Below, in pieces: positions 35,352 to 45,063 of a DNA stretch of 64,000 nucleotides. The notes below the pieces were generated by a model. The model was given only the letters and a program-made list of their open reading frames with translations. It was not told the origin of the DNA and searched no databases. The DNA lies in the NCBI GenBank assembly GCA_050179645.1, contig JBFXEX010000006.1, forward strand, positions 14,257 through 78,256. Reading direction: 5' to 3'. Positions within the stretch are counted from its first letter, which is position 1. Each line of letters begins with the position of its first letter. The stretch comes from VAZQ01 sp050179645 (lineage in GTDB: Bacteria > Pseudomonadota > Alphaproteobacteria > Rhizobiales > Xanthobacteraceae). A program made the position numbers and the translations under genes.

Positions 35352-35834
35352 TCACGCCGAGCGCCGGCGGCTCAAGACTCCCGCTACCGGGGTCAGCCAA
35401 TGCCACCAGACCCATGGATTGCAGGCGATCTTCTGGTAGGTCAGCGCCCCGCCGTGCACCCCGTCCGCGTAATCGACCACCGCTCCGACGCCGACCACCG
35501 GAAAGCCGGAGGGCAGCAGAACGAAACGGACATGGACCTCCGAGTTCGTGGCGGTGAACTGGCCCTGGCCGACATTTGTCGTCGGGCCCTGGTAGCTGCC
35601 GTCCTGGCTGTTGAAGTTGGCACCGATCGTAACCTGTCCGGCCGCGCCCACCCGGTTTGACGTCACCGTGACGCTGACCAGCGGGATACGGTTGCGCTGC
35701 GGCGGCAGCGCAATCAGGCACTCCTGCGTCACGCTGATCGATATCTCCGATCCGGCGGCCGGCAGCAGGACGCCGGATTGCGGTGCATCGGAGGGATTGG
35801 GACGCAGGCTCTGCCATAAGCGCGCTATATCCAT
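35352..35834 (-). CDS. Hypothetical protein, beta-rich, with a calycin-like tail
   Basis: The product is 160 residues from the ATG at 35834, which has AGGAG upstream. I do not recognise the family. The sequence is rich in small and beta-prone residues (VSVTVTSNRVGAAGQVTIGA, then SEVHVRFVLLPSGFPVVGVGAVVDYADG) and has an aromatic patch NPWVWWHWLTP near the end. No signal peptide, membrane span or metal motif is clear. It is convergent with the IclR gene, with 24 bp between the stops. Confidence 0.65.
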   Translation of the reverse strand: MDIARLWQSLRPNPSDAPQSGVLLPAAGSEISISVTQECLIALPPQRNRIPLVSVTVTSNRVGAAGQVTIGANFNSQDGSYQGPTTNVGQGQFTATNSEVHVRFVLLPSGFPVVGVGAVVDYADGVHGGALTYQKIACNPWVWWHWLTPVAGVLSRRRSA

Positions 35835-36085
35835 GTCCGCGATCTCCTTGCCGTGTTGCCGCCTCACCGCATTGAGTTTGCACGCTGGTGCCGGAACCCC
35901 CACAAGGGAAAGGAGCAGACTACAGTTCGCCGCTCGATACGATCAATCTCGACGCAGCATGCTTCACCAGACTGACGTGAAATAGATGACGTGTATACGG
36001 TACACGAGCCGTACGATGACACCGCGCCGATGCTCGTCATCCCGGCGCGTCGGGGCGACCGCGATCAGCCGAGGAGCGAGCAACT

Positions 36086-37438
36086 TTGGATCAGCGAACA
36101 GGTTCTGCATCGGTGCTGTGGTCGTCGTGCCTGGCGATGTTCGCGGTCGGCGCCAACAGCACGGCGATCATGGCCGCACTGCCGGACATGCGGATCGAGC
36201 TCTCGCTCTCTTCGGCCGGCGTTGAGTGGGCGGTGAATGCCTATCTCGTCGTCTCCGCGGCCTGCATCGTGCTTGGCGGCCAGGCGGCGGACCGCTATGG
36301 CGCACGGCTCGCCTCGATCGCCGGGCTGGTCCTGTTCGGCCTCGCCTCGTGCATCATTGCGCTTGCCGGCTCACAGACCGAACTGCTCGCCGGACGAGCG
36401 TTGCAGGGCCTCGCGGCGGCGTTCGCAGTGCCGAGCACGCTTGCCGCCGTCGATGCCAGCGCCGCGCCGGAGCGCCGGGCAGCGGCGATCGGCGCGTGGA
36501 CCGGCTTCCTGATGCTCGGCTTCAGCATCGGGCCGCTCCTCGGCGGCGCGCTCACCCACTTCACCAGTTGGCGGGCGATCTTCTGGCTCAACCTCCTCCT
36601 GATGTCGGTGGCGATTGCCGGGATGGCCTCGGCAGGCCTTGCCGGCGCGCATGGCGCTACGCGAAAACGACGCGCGGACTGGATCGGCTTCGTCCTGCTG
36701 GCCGTGCTGATGGTGTCGCTGGTGTTCGGCCTTCACGCCCTGCCGCATGCCGGGACAGCGCCGCTCTCAGTCGTCGTCCCGTTCGCGCTGGCAGCAATAG
36801 CCCTCGTTCTGATGCTGAATGTGGAGTCGCGCCACGAGGCCCCACTGGTCGACCTCGGCTTCTTCACCCGGCGCGGCTTCGTCATGGGCGTTGCCATCGG
36901 CTCGCTGGCGATGTTCAGCATTATCAGCCTGCTGCTCTACTTCAACCTGTATGCGCAGAGCCCGGACGGCCTCGGCTTCACCGCGCTGGAGGCGGGCGCC
37001 GCCCTGCTGCCGTTGAGCGCCGCACTGCTGGCGCTTGCTCTGTCGGCGTCCGCCGTGGCCAAGCGCGTCGGGCTGCGCAACGCCATGACGGGCGGCATGG
37101 CGCTGATCGCGATCGCCAGCGCCATGATCGGCCTGACGGTTGCCGGCCACGGCGGAATGATCCTGCTGGCGGCCGGTTTTCTGGCGATGGGCGCGGGTCT
37201 CGCGGTGCCGTATGCGCTCGCGCCGCGGCTCGCGCTGTCGGCGCTGTCGCCCGCGCAGGTGGGACAGGGATCGGGCATCGTCAACGCCTGCACGTTTCTC
37301 GGCGGCAGCGCCGGCGTGGCCGGCGGCGCCACCGCGCTGGCGCTGGGCGGTTTCCCCGCCGTGCTGACGATGATCGCGCTCGCCGGCATTGCCGGCGTCG
37401 TCCTCAGCCGCTGGATCGCGGAGACGCCGCCGGGTTAG
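36086..37438 (+). CDS. MFS transporter, DHA2-type drug exporter
   Basis: The product is 450 residues from a TTG at 36086 with GAGGAG nine bases before it. There are about 12-14 membrane spans. WAVNAYLVVSAACIVLGGQAADRYGAR matches MFS motif A and GRALQGLAAAFAVPSTLA matches motif C of exporters. It probably expels a toxic small molecule by proton antiport. Small inverted repeats 80-95 bp upstream could be the operator of a repressor that is not encoded here. Confidence 0.88.
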   Translation: MDQRTGSASVLWSSCLAMFAVGANSTAIMAALPDMRIELSLSSAGVEWAVNAYLVVSAACIVLGGQAADRYGARLASIAGLVLFGLASCIIALAGSQTELLAGRALQGLAAAFAVPSTLAAVDASAAPERRAAAIGAWTGFLMLGFSIGPLLGGALTHFTSWRAIFWLNLLLMSVAIAGMASAGLAGAHGATRKRRADWIGFVLLAVLMVSLVFGLHALPHAGTAPLSVVVPFALAAIALVLMLNVESRHEAPLVDLGFFTRRGFVMGVAIGSLAMFSIISLLLYFNLYAQSPDGLGFTALEAGAALLPLSAALLALALSASAVAKRVGLRNAMTGGMALIAIASAMIGLTVAGHGGMILLAAGFLAMGAGLAVPYALAPRLALSALSPAQVGQGSGIVNACTFLGGSAGVAGGATALALGGFPAVLTMIALAGIAGVVLSRWIAETPPG

Positions 37439-37447
37439 AGCTTCTCT

Positions 37448-37534
37448 CCGTTCGCCCCCGCAAAAGCGGGGACCCAGTACTGCCACAAATACCGAACGTT
37501 TGGCCCGGCTCCCCGCTTCCGCGGGGACGAACGG
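37448..37534. repeat. Bipartite palindromic repeat (double hairpin)
   Basis: Two hairpins in inverted order, CCCCCGC-aaaa-GCGGGG (left) and CCCCGC-ttcc-GCGGGG (right), have flanks CCGTTCG and CGAACGG closing the whole element. It belongs to the same family as the element at 10223-10306. It lies between the convergent MFS and TIR-TPR genes, where it may block read-through. Confidence 0.85.
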
Positions 37535-37557
37535 AGAAATGAGCGGTCGCTCTTCGC

Positions 37558-40269
37558 TCATCCGCCTGCGGCAAACCGCTTCTCGATCTCCTCCATCAGC
37601 GGGTGCGAGTGGCCGGCGTTGCGCAAATCGGCAAAATCTTCCAGCACCACCGCCTCCCAAGGTTTGTCGCCCAGCACCTTCTGCGCCCAGCGATAGCGCA
37701 GAAGGAGCACGCGCGCCTCGTCGACCTGGCCGAGGAACATCAGCGCGTAGGCGCGGATCGCCTGGAAGGAGACATCCTCCGGCTTGAGCGCGATCGACTG
37801 GTCGGCGGCCGCGAGAGCGGTCTCGAACTTCCCGGCCCGGACGAAGCGGAAAGCCAAGGCTGCAATCCTGTTGATGCTGAGCTGCAGATCGCGCTGCCAT
37901 TGCGCATTGTTGCGATTGAGCGCAGCAAGCCGCTGGCGAATAACAAGGCTGTTGCGGTAGGCGGCGAGCGCCGCGTCGAGCTCGCGCGGCGCGCGCAGCA
38001 CGTCACCGATGTTCACGTAAGCCGCGGACAGGTCGCGCTGCCACTCGGCGTTGCTCGGATTGGCGGCGGCCAGCGGCTCGATGACGGCAAGACTGTCGCG
38101 GTAAGACTTGAGCGCATCGTCGAGCGATCCTTGTGTCTCCAGCACATCGCCGATCTGCGCATGGGAGATGTAAAGGTCGTGCTGCCACCGCGCATTCGCC
38201 GGTTGGGCGGCGGCAAGACGCTGCCGGATGGCGAGACTGTCGCGGTAGTACTTCAGCGCATCGTCAAGCTTCCCCTGCTCTTGAAGCACGTCGCCCAGAC
38301 GGTCGTAGGACACCGACAGAGCGCGCTGCCACTCGGCATTGCCGGGGTTGGCGGCGGCGAGCGGCTCGATGATGACAAGACCGTTGCGATAGGCTTCGAG
38401 CGCCTCATCGCGCTTGTCCTGCAGCATCAGCACATCGCCGATGCGTTCGTAGGCAATCACGAGATCGCGCTGCCAATCTGAATTGCTGCGATCAAGCGTA
38501 GCAAGTCGCTGCATGACCGCAAGACTGTCGCGGTAGGACTTCAGGGCGTCGTCGAGCTTGCCCAGCGCCTTGAGAACGTCGCCGATCTTGACGTAAGAGA
38601 CCGACAGCCCGCGCTGCCATTGCTTGTTGTCGCGATCGATGGCAACGAGACGCTCGGTTGCCGCGAGGCTGTCGCGATAGTTCTTGAGCGCCTCATCGGC
38701 CTGCCCCTGGGCCAGCAGCACGTCGCCGACCTTCTCGTGCGCGCTCGCCAGATCGCGCTGCCACTGCGCATTGGTCGGATCGGCGGCCGCAAGACGCTCG
38801 GTGATGGCGAGACTGTCGCGATAGGCCTTGAGCGCCGCGTCGAGATTGCCGGACACCAGCGCCTCGCCGATCTTGTGGTAGGCAACTGCCAGGTCGCGCT
38901 GCCACTGCACATTGTCGGGCTTGGCCTTGGTCAAGCGCTCCCGGGTGGCGAGGCTGTCGCGGAAGACCTTGATCGCCTCGCCGATCTTGCCCTGCGCGAG
39001 CAGCACGTCGCCGATCTTCTCCTGGGAAATCGAAAGATCGCGCCGCCACTCGGTATTGCCGGGTTCGAGGACAACGAGGCGCTCGGCCGTGGCGAGCCCA
39101 CGCCGGTAGAATTCCAGTGCCTCATCGGGCTTGCGTTGTTCGACCAGCACGTCGCCGATCAAGTTGCAGGAAATCGACACGTCCCGCTGCCAGTCGGCAT
39201 TGCCGCCGTTGAGTGAGGCGAAACGCTCCCGGATCGAGAGGCCGTCGCGGTGGGATTGCAGCGCCGCGTCGAGATTACCCAGCGCCTTGTAGGTCTGACC
39301 GAATTCATCGAGCATAACCGCACGGCTGCGCTGCACCCTGGCATCGTCGGGCGCCGAGGAGGACAGCTTTTCGAAGGTCCCCTTGGCGGTTTCGAGAACC
39401 CGGCGCACCGTGTCCGACGGCATGCCGATGACGTTACGCAGTCCGTGGGCGATGTCGAACACCAGACCGTCAGCGGTCTGCCTGGCGATGGCGAAATTGC
39501 GTTCCGCCCGGTCGCGCTCATCCTTCGCGATCGCCTCATTGGTCTGGGCGATGCCGCGCTGCCAATAGGCAATACCTGCGAGAGCGAGGGCGACGACCAG
39601 CCCTGCGGCCAGGCTGCCGGTGAGCACGTTGCGCCGCCGCGTCGCCGCCCGACGGCTTTCCCGGACGAAGTCCTGCGTCTCCTCGGTCGGCGCCGGCGCG
39701 CCTTCCGGCCGCGCCGCGATCCACTGCTCCGCCTCCTCCAGCACTGGCGAGCGCAGAAGGAGCCCGTTCGGCTGCCCGGCGAGCGACCAGCGCCGTGACT
39801 GCTCGCCGAACTCGGTGTGACGCCGAATCCAGTCGATGTCGGTGCCCAGCGCCTCGGTAAGCCGGTCCGCACTGGCGTCAAACCGCGCATCGTCGACGAA
39901 ATTGATGAAGTTGAGCCTGGCAAGCACGTCCGGTACCGCCTTGTCTTCGACCGGCCGGCACAGGATCGGCGCAAAGCGCTTGTTCAGCGAGGCGGCGAAC
40001 TCGACCTCTCTTTGCACGACCTCGGATGCGATCGAGTCGGGACTGAGCACGAACACCACGGTGTCCGCTTGCGCGATCAGCGCTTCGATGCGCTTCCACC
40101 AGTCCTCAAAGGCGTGGATTTCGGTGCGATCGATGAGCGGCGTGAAACCGCGCGCCTTGAGCCCGGCTTCGAGCCGGTCGGCAAAGGCCATGTCCTTGCG
40201 CGAATAGGAGATGAAGACCTTGGCCTTGAACGGCCGACCGTTCTCCTGTTCAGCAGCATCGCTTGTCAT
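37558..40269 (-). CDS. TIR-domain protein with a transmembrane helix and tandem TPR-like 48-residue repeats
   Basis: The product is 903 residues. A TIR domain spans about 15-150: KVFISYSRKDMAFADRLEAGL, then WWKRIEALIAQADTVVFVLSPDS, with E62 at the position of the NADase glutamate in plant and bacterial TIRs. One membrane helix spans about 215-236. A coiled segment follows. From about residue 305 to 835 there are about eleven repeats, eight of them near-identical 48-mers built on WQRDL..(Y)..IGDVL..QG..DDALK.YRDSLA. The C-terminus (about 840-903) is a TPR-like cap. Bacterial TIR-TPR proteins are found in defence and signalling. Here a cytoplasmic TIR head and either a cytoplasmic or a periplasmic repeat array are possible. 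Confidence 0.88.
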   Translation of the reverse strand: MTSDAAEQENGRPFKAKVFISYSRKDMAFADRLEAGLKARGFTPLIDRTEIHAFEDWWKRIEALIAQADTVVFVLSPDSIASEVVQREVEFAASLNKRFAPILCRPVEDKAVPDVLARLNFINFVDDARFDASADRLTEALGTDIDWIRRHTEFGEQSRRWSLAGQPNGLLLRSPVLEEAEQWIAARPEGAPAPTEETQDFVRESRRAATRRRNVLTGSLAAGLVVALALAGIAYWQRGIAQTNEAIAKDERDRAERNFAIARQTADGLVFDIAHGLRNVIGMPSDTVRRVLETAKGTFEKLSSSAPDDARVQRSRAVMLDEFGQTYKALGNLDAALQSHRDGLSIRERFASLNGGNADWQRDVSISCNLIGDVLVEQRKPDEALEFYRRGLATAERLVVLEPGNTEWRRDLSISQEKIGDVLLAQGKIGEAIKVFRDSLATRERLTKAKPDNVQWQRDLAVAYHKIGEALVSGNLDAALKAYRDSLAITERLAAADPTNAQWQRDLASAHEKVGDVLLAQGQADEALKNYRDSLAATERLVAIDRDNKQWQRGLSVSYVKIGDVLKALGKLDDALKSYRDSLAVMQRLATLDRSNSDWQRDLVIAYERIGDVLMLQDKRDEALEAYRNGLVIIEPLAAANPGNAEWQRALSVSYDRLGDVLQEQGKLDDALKYYRDSLAIRQRLAAAQPANARWQHDLYISHAQIGDVLETQGSLDDALKSYRDSLAVIEPLAAANPSNAEWQRDLSAAYVNIGDVLRAPRELDAALAAYRNSLVIRQRLAALNRNNAQWQRDLQLSINRIAALAFRFVRAGKFETALAAADQSIALKPEDVSFQAIRAYALMFLGQVDEARVLLLRYRWAQKVLGDKPWEAVVLEDFADLRNAGHSHPLMEEIEKRFAAGG
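37830..39360 (-). repeat. Array of 144-bp repeats encoding 48-residue TPR-like units
   Basis: The repeats lie inside the TIR-TPR gene. The clean units, opening with [TVI]xERLAA or IEPLAAANP, recur every 144 bp, with one 141-bp unit. IGDVL and YRDSLA occur in nearly every unit. Copies IEPLAAANP(G/S)NAEWQR differ by very few residues, which suggests recent duplication or gene conversion. Confidence 0.85.
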
Positions 40270-40409
40270 GGCCGGCGGCCGCTACAGATTGATCTCGGAA
40301 AGCGAAGCCGCTCCGTGGCACGGCGACTTCGCACCAAGCTTCCGCCCAGTCGCACATCTTAGCGGAATAGCGTGCGGATTTTCGGCGGCAAAGCACCCTG
40401 GGTTGCCAA

Positions 40410-40433
40410 GGCGCCCGGGGACTGCCGGGCGCC
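40410..40433 (-). terminator. Strong GC hairpin between the TctC-like and TIR-TPR genes
   Basis: GGCGCCCGG (40410-40418) pairs perfectly with CCGGGCGCC (40425-40433) around a 6-nt loop, and AGCAC/GTGCT further out could extend it. It lies 12 bp past the stop of the minus-strand binding-protein gene. A weak T stretch follows on the minus strand. Confidence 0.55.
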
Positions 40434-40445
40434 GTGCTGGCGGCG

Positions 40446-41519
40446 CTACCTGGTCCTCAGTCGATCGATATAGCTCACGAGGTAGTCCTTGATCTCCGGG
40501 CGGACGCCACCCAGGCCTGTCAGAATTGACTGTGCGTCGGTGCCGGACACAAAGATCGGCTCGGTCTTGATGACGCGCGAGTAGTCGGCGAGGAACTGCG
40601 GATTCTTCCACATCTCGGCAAAGGCCTTGCGCAGGATGCCAAGCGCCTCCGGGTTCGCCTTCGGCGGCATCAGCGCGATACGGAACATCGCCAGCTGCGG
40701 GTCTGCGAACGCACGCAAGGCTTCGTAAGCCATCTGCCCCTTGAGCGGTTTGCCGGGGCGGACCTGAGCGTAGAACTCCTCAAACGTCTGCAGGTTCGGC
40801 AGCGCCGGGCTGCGCGGAAGGCTCCCGTCCTTGGCGCGCGGGGAGAGCTGCCATACCGGCAAAACGACGTTGCCCATGGTCGGCTCGACGGACGCCGCCC
40901 AGCCGGAGAGCGAGGAATTGGCCATCTGCCCGATGTTCTGCAGGATCGCGGTTTCGACGTCCTTCAGGCCGCGATAGGCGGGCACGTGCTGGTATTGGAT
41001 GCCCAGGAGCTCGAGCGCCAGCGCCATGTTCATTGAGTTCGAATTCTGAACGTTGAGCGACAGGACCTTGAAGTCCTTGGCTTTCATCAGGTCGGCCGGG
41101 ACCTTGATGCCGGGCGGCGTGTCCTTACGCATGTAGACCACCAGCGGGCATTCGACGGCGGAGATCGGCACAAAGTCGGAATAGCGGGTGCGCATCGCCG
41201 GGTTGCCGAGAATCTGGTCGTTGATCGCCGGCGTGAAGAAACCGATGGTGTCGCCGTTCGGCGTTGCCTCGCCGAGCTGGTTGCTGCCGATCAATCCGCC
41301 GGCGCCGCCGACGTTGCGGACGATCACCGTCGGGGTGCCGGGAATGTGCGCCGGCAGGTGCTGCGCGACGATACGGCCCTCGATGTCGGTCGGCCCGCCT
41401 GCCGGATAGTTGACGATGATGTTGATCGTCTTGCCCGCGTAGAACTGCGCGAGCGCGCTTTCGGGAGCCCCCACGGCGAGCGCGATGAACCCTGCTGCGA
41501 AAAGACTCATGCGTGTCAT
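40446..41519 (-). CDS. TctC/Bug-like periplasmic substrate-binding protein
   Basis: The product is 357 residues from the ATG at 41519. An earlier start would extend through a non-conserved leader. The signal peptide ends about SALAQF. TINIIVNYPAGGPTDIEGRIVAQHLPAHIPGTPTVIVRNVGGAGG is the Bug-family N-terminal pattern. It is longer than common members and has no membrane partner genes nearby. It is probably a carboxylate receptor, with an unknown ligand. Confidence 0.85.
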   Translation of the reverse strand: MTRMSLFAAGFIALAVGAPESALAQFYAGKTINIIVNYPAGGPTDIEGRIVAQHLPAHIPGTPTVIVRNVGGAGGLIGSNQLGEATPNGDTIGFFTPAINDQILGNPAMRTRYSDFVPISAVECPLVVYMRKDTPPGIKVPADLMKAKDFKVLSLNVQNSNSMNMALALELLGIQYQHVPAYRGLKDVETAILQNIGQMANSSLSGWAASVEPTMGNVVLPVWQLSPRAKDGSLPRSPALPNLQTFEEFYAQVRPGKPLKGQMAYEALRAFADPQLAMFRIALMPPKANPEALGILRKAFAEMWKNPQFLADYSRVIKTEPIFVSGTDAQSILTGLGGVRPEIKDYLVSYIDRLRTR

Positions 41520-41731
41520 GATTGCTCCTGCATCGCTTTCATTTTGAATTTTGATTCCATCGGCGCCCACGCCGCCATTCCAACATGCGCCGCCCTGCCC
41601 TGACCGCAACTTTTTTGTCGCACCCGCCGACTATCGACGATTACGACCCGGCTCGGGTCAGGAGCGTCTTGGTTGTGATCCAAACTACACCCAGTACCGT
41701 AGCATTCGATGTCCGGCGCCGGGAGCCCATC

Positions 41732-42232
41732 ATGTCGGAAATCGACCGTTCCACAGCTTCGCTTTGGGATCGTCCAGACGGCCTCGGCCTTGTGGCCACC
41801 GCCGCCGTGTTTGCCGGCGCTGCGGTCGTTCTGAACGGAATCCTCTTTGCCTCCGGCCTCGCAGGAGACGACGACGCGGTGGCGCGGCTGTGGTGGGCGC
41901 CGCCGGGGTGGGCTATCGGCACGATCTGGGCGCTGTTGTTTGTACTGTATGCGGTCGCGCACTGGCTGCTACGGCAGCGGGGCGACAGCGGACGGCGCGC
42001 CGCCCGCTGGGTCCTCGCCATCGTCCTATGGGACCTGGCCTACCCGTTTCTGACCTTGGGCTTCGACCTTGTGCTGGGCGCCTGGCTCAATGTCGTCACG
42101 CTCGTGCTGACGATCCTGCTGCTGTGGCGGGTATGGCGCGACTCCCGCCGCGCCTTCGGCTGGCTGCTGCCATCGCTGGCCTGGGTCAGCTTTGCAACGG
42201 TGCTGACGTTCGCCGCGTTGCAGCAGTCGTAG
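41732..42232 (+). CDS. TspO/MBR-family membrane protein
   Basis: The product is 166 residues from the ATG at 41732, which has GGGAG upstream. It has five membrane helices. WAPPGWAIGTIWALLFVLYAVAHWLL matches the PPxWxFGxVW region of TspO, and LLPSLAWVSFATVLTFAAL matches the last helix (LPYLxWxxFAxxLN). It is divergent from canonical TspO in the ligand residues. TspO binds porphyrins and in alphaproteobacteria modulates tetrapyrrole-related expression. Confidence 0.8.
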   Translation: MSEIDRSTASLWDRPDGLGLVATAAVFAGAAVVLNGILFASGLAGDDDAVARLWWAPPGWAIGTIWALLFVLYAVAHWLLRQRGDSGRRAARWVLAIVLWDLAYPFLTLGFDLVLGAWLNVVTLVLTILLLWRVWRDSRRAFGWLLPSLAWVSFATVLTFAALQQS

Positions 42233-42267
42233 TCTGTTGAATGCGGCCAAACTGCCGTGCGGTGCGT

Positions 42268-43890
<1,623 letters not shown>

Positions 43891-43943
43891 GCGCGTATGG
43901 GCACCTGGGAACGTGGGGACAAGGTAGATATTTCATCAGGCCG

Positions 43944-44549
43944 CTAGAACAGCGTCCTTTGCCGAATCGCGGCCGAGAGCGTGCCCTCGTCCAGATAGTC
44001 GAGTTCGCCACCGACCGGCACGCCGTGTGCGAGCCGCGTCACCTTGACGTTCGCGTCGTGCAACAGGTCGGTGATGTAGTGCGCGGTTGTCTGGCCGTCG
44101 ACCGTGGCGTTGAGCGCCAGGATGATCTCCTTTACCGCCGGATCGTGCGCGCGCGAAATGAGCGCGTCGATCGCGAGTTCCTGCGGGCCAATGCCGTCGA
44201 GCGGCGACAGCGTGCCACCGAGCACGTGGTAGCGGGCGTTGACGGCGTGCGCGCGTTCGAGCGCCCAAAGATCGGCGACGTCGGCGACTACGACAATGAT
44301 GGACGGGTCGCGCCGCGGATCGGTACAGACAGTGCAGGGATTCTGACTGTCGATGTTGCCGCATTGGCGGCACACCTCGATCTTTTCGATCGCAGTCTGC
44401 AACGCAGTGGCGAGCGGCGCCATGATCTGCTCGCGCTTCTTGATCAGAAAGAGCGCTGCACGGCGCGCGGAGCGCGGTCCAAGCCCGGGCAGACGGGACA
44501 AGAGCTGAATCAAGCGCTCGATCTCGGGGCCGGCGGTGGCGGTGGGCAT
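43944..44549 (-). CDS. recR: Recombination mediator RecR
   Basis: The product is 201 residues. A helix-hairpin-helix (LSRLPGLGPRSARRAALFL), a zinc finger with CRQCGNIDSQNPCTVC (from about residue 60) and a Toprim domain (VVVADVADLWALE, PQELAIDALI) are in order. It loads RecA at gaps together with RecO and RecF. It is the last gene of dnaX-ybaB-recR. Confidence 0.96.
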   Translation of the reverse strand: MPTATAGPEIERLIQLLSRLPGLGPRSARRAALFLIKKREQIMAPLATALQTAIEKIEVCRQCGNIDSQNPCTVCTDPRRDPSIIVVVADVADLWALERAHAVNARYHVLGGTLSPLDGIGPQELAIDALISRAHDPAVKEIILALNATVDGQTTAHYITDLLHDANVKVTRLAHGVPVGGELDYLDEGTLSAAIRQRTLF

Positions 44550-44618
44550 GAGCGCAATGATGTTGGAGGGCCGCGCGCCTTCGCGGATGCGAAACGGCAG
44601 GCCGGGTCTGGCAGCGGA

Positions 44619-44939
44619 CTAGAACAGCTTGAGGCCGGGCGGCAGCGGCAGGCCGCCGGTGACGCTCTTCATCTTCTCTTGCAGCACGGTCTCGGCCTTG
44701 CGCCGCGCGTCGGCATGCGCCGCAACGATCAGGTCCTCGATCACTTCCTTGTCCTGCGGCTTGAGGAGGCTGGCGTCGATCTTCACGCCCCTCAGCTCGC
44801 CTTTGCCGGAAAGATTGACCGTCACCATGCCGCCGCCGGACGTGCCGGCAACGTCGATCTGGTCGAGCTCGGCCTGCATCGCCTCCATCTTGGATTTGAG
44901 TTCGGCGGCCTGCTTCATCAGGCCCAGAAAGTCCGCCAT
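44619..44939 (-). CDS. YbaB/EbfC-family nucleoid-associated protein
   Basis: The product is 106 residues starting MADFLGLMKQAAELKSKM (44939), with GGAGAG upstream. The alternative ATG at 44957 would add six residues. A long first helix is followed by a small beta sheet with GGGMVTVNLSGKGELRGVKID. The homodimer binds DNA as a nucleoid protein. It stands between dnaX and recR, as in most bacteria. Confidence 0.95.
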   Translation of the reverse strand: MADFLGLMKQAAELKSKMEAMQAELDQIDVAGTSGGGMVTVNLSGKGELRGVKIDASLLKPQDKEVIEDLIVAAHADARRKAETVLQEKMKSVTGGLPLPPGLKLF

Positions 44940-44961
44940 CGTTCTCTCCGCTGTCACTGGA

Positions 44962-45054
44962 GCAAGATCGCATCAGGTCGAATCGCGATTCGCTCCGCGT
45001 GTTTATCCGGTCGCATAATCCTATCCGAAAAGTCTGCAACTTTTCGGATCACGC
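44962..45054. repeat. Bradyrhizobium-type intergenic palindrome between dnaX and ybaB
   Basis: The hairpin ATCCGAAAAG (45023-45032) and CTTTTCGGAT (45040-45049) has loop TCTGCAA. Around it are short pieces such as GATCGCATCAGGTCGAATCGCGATTCGC that recur in this group of genomes. It lies inside the dnaX-ybaB operon, so it may tune expression of the downstream genes. Confidence 0.7.
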
Positions 45055-45063
45055 TCCGTGCTC

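Noticed and set aside
35991..36236. 81-codon frame upstream of and overlapping the MFS gene
   Set aside because: It overlaps the start of the MFS gene, has an Arg/Ser-rich tail and no recognisable family. The inverted repeats at its start are better read as part of the control region.
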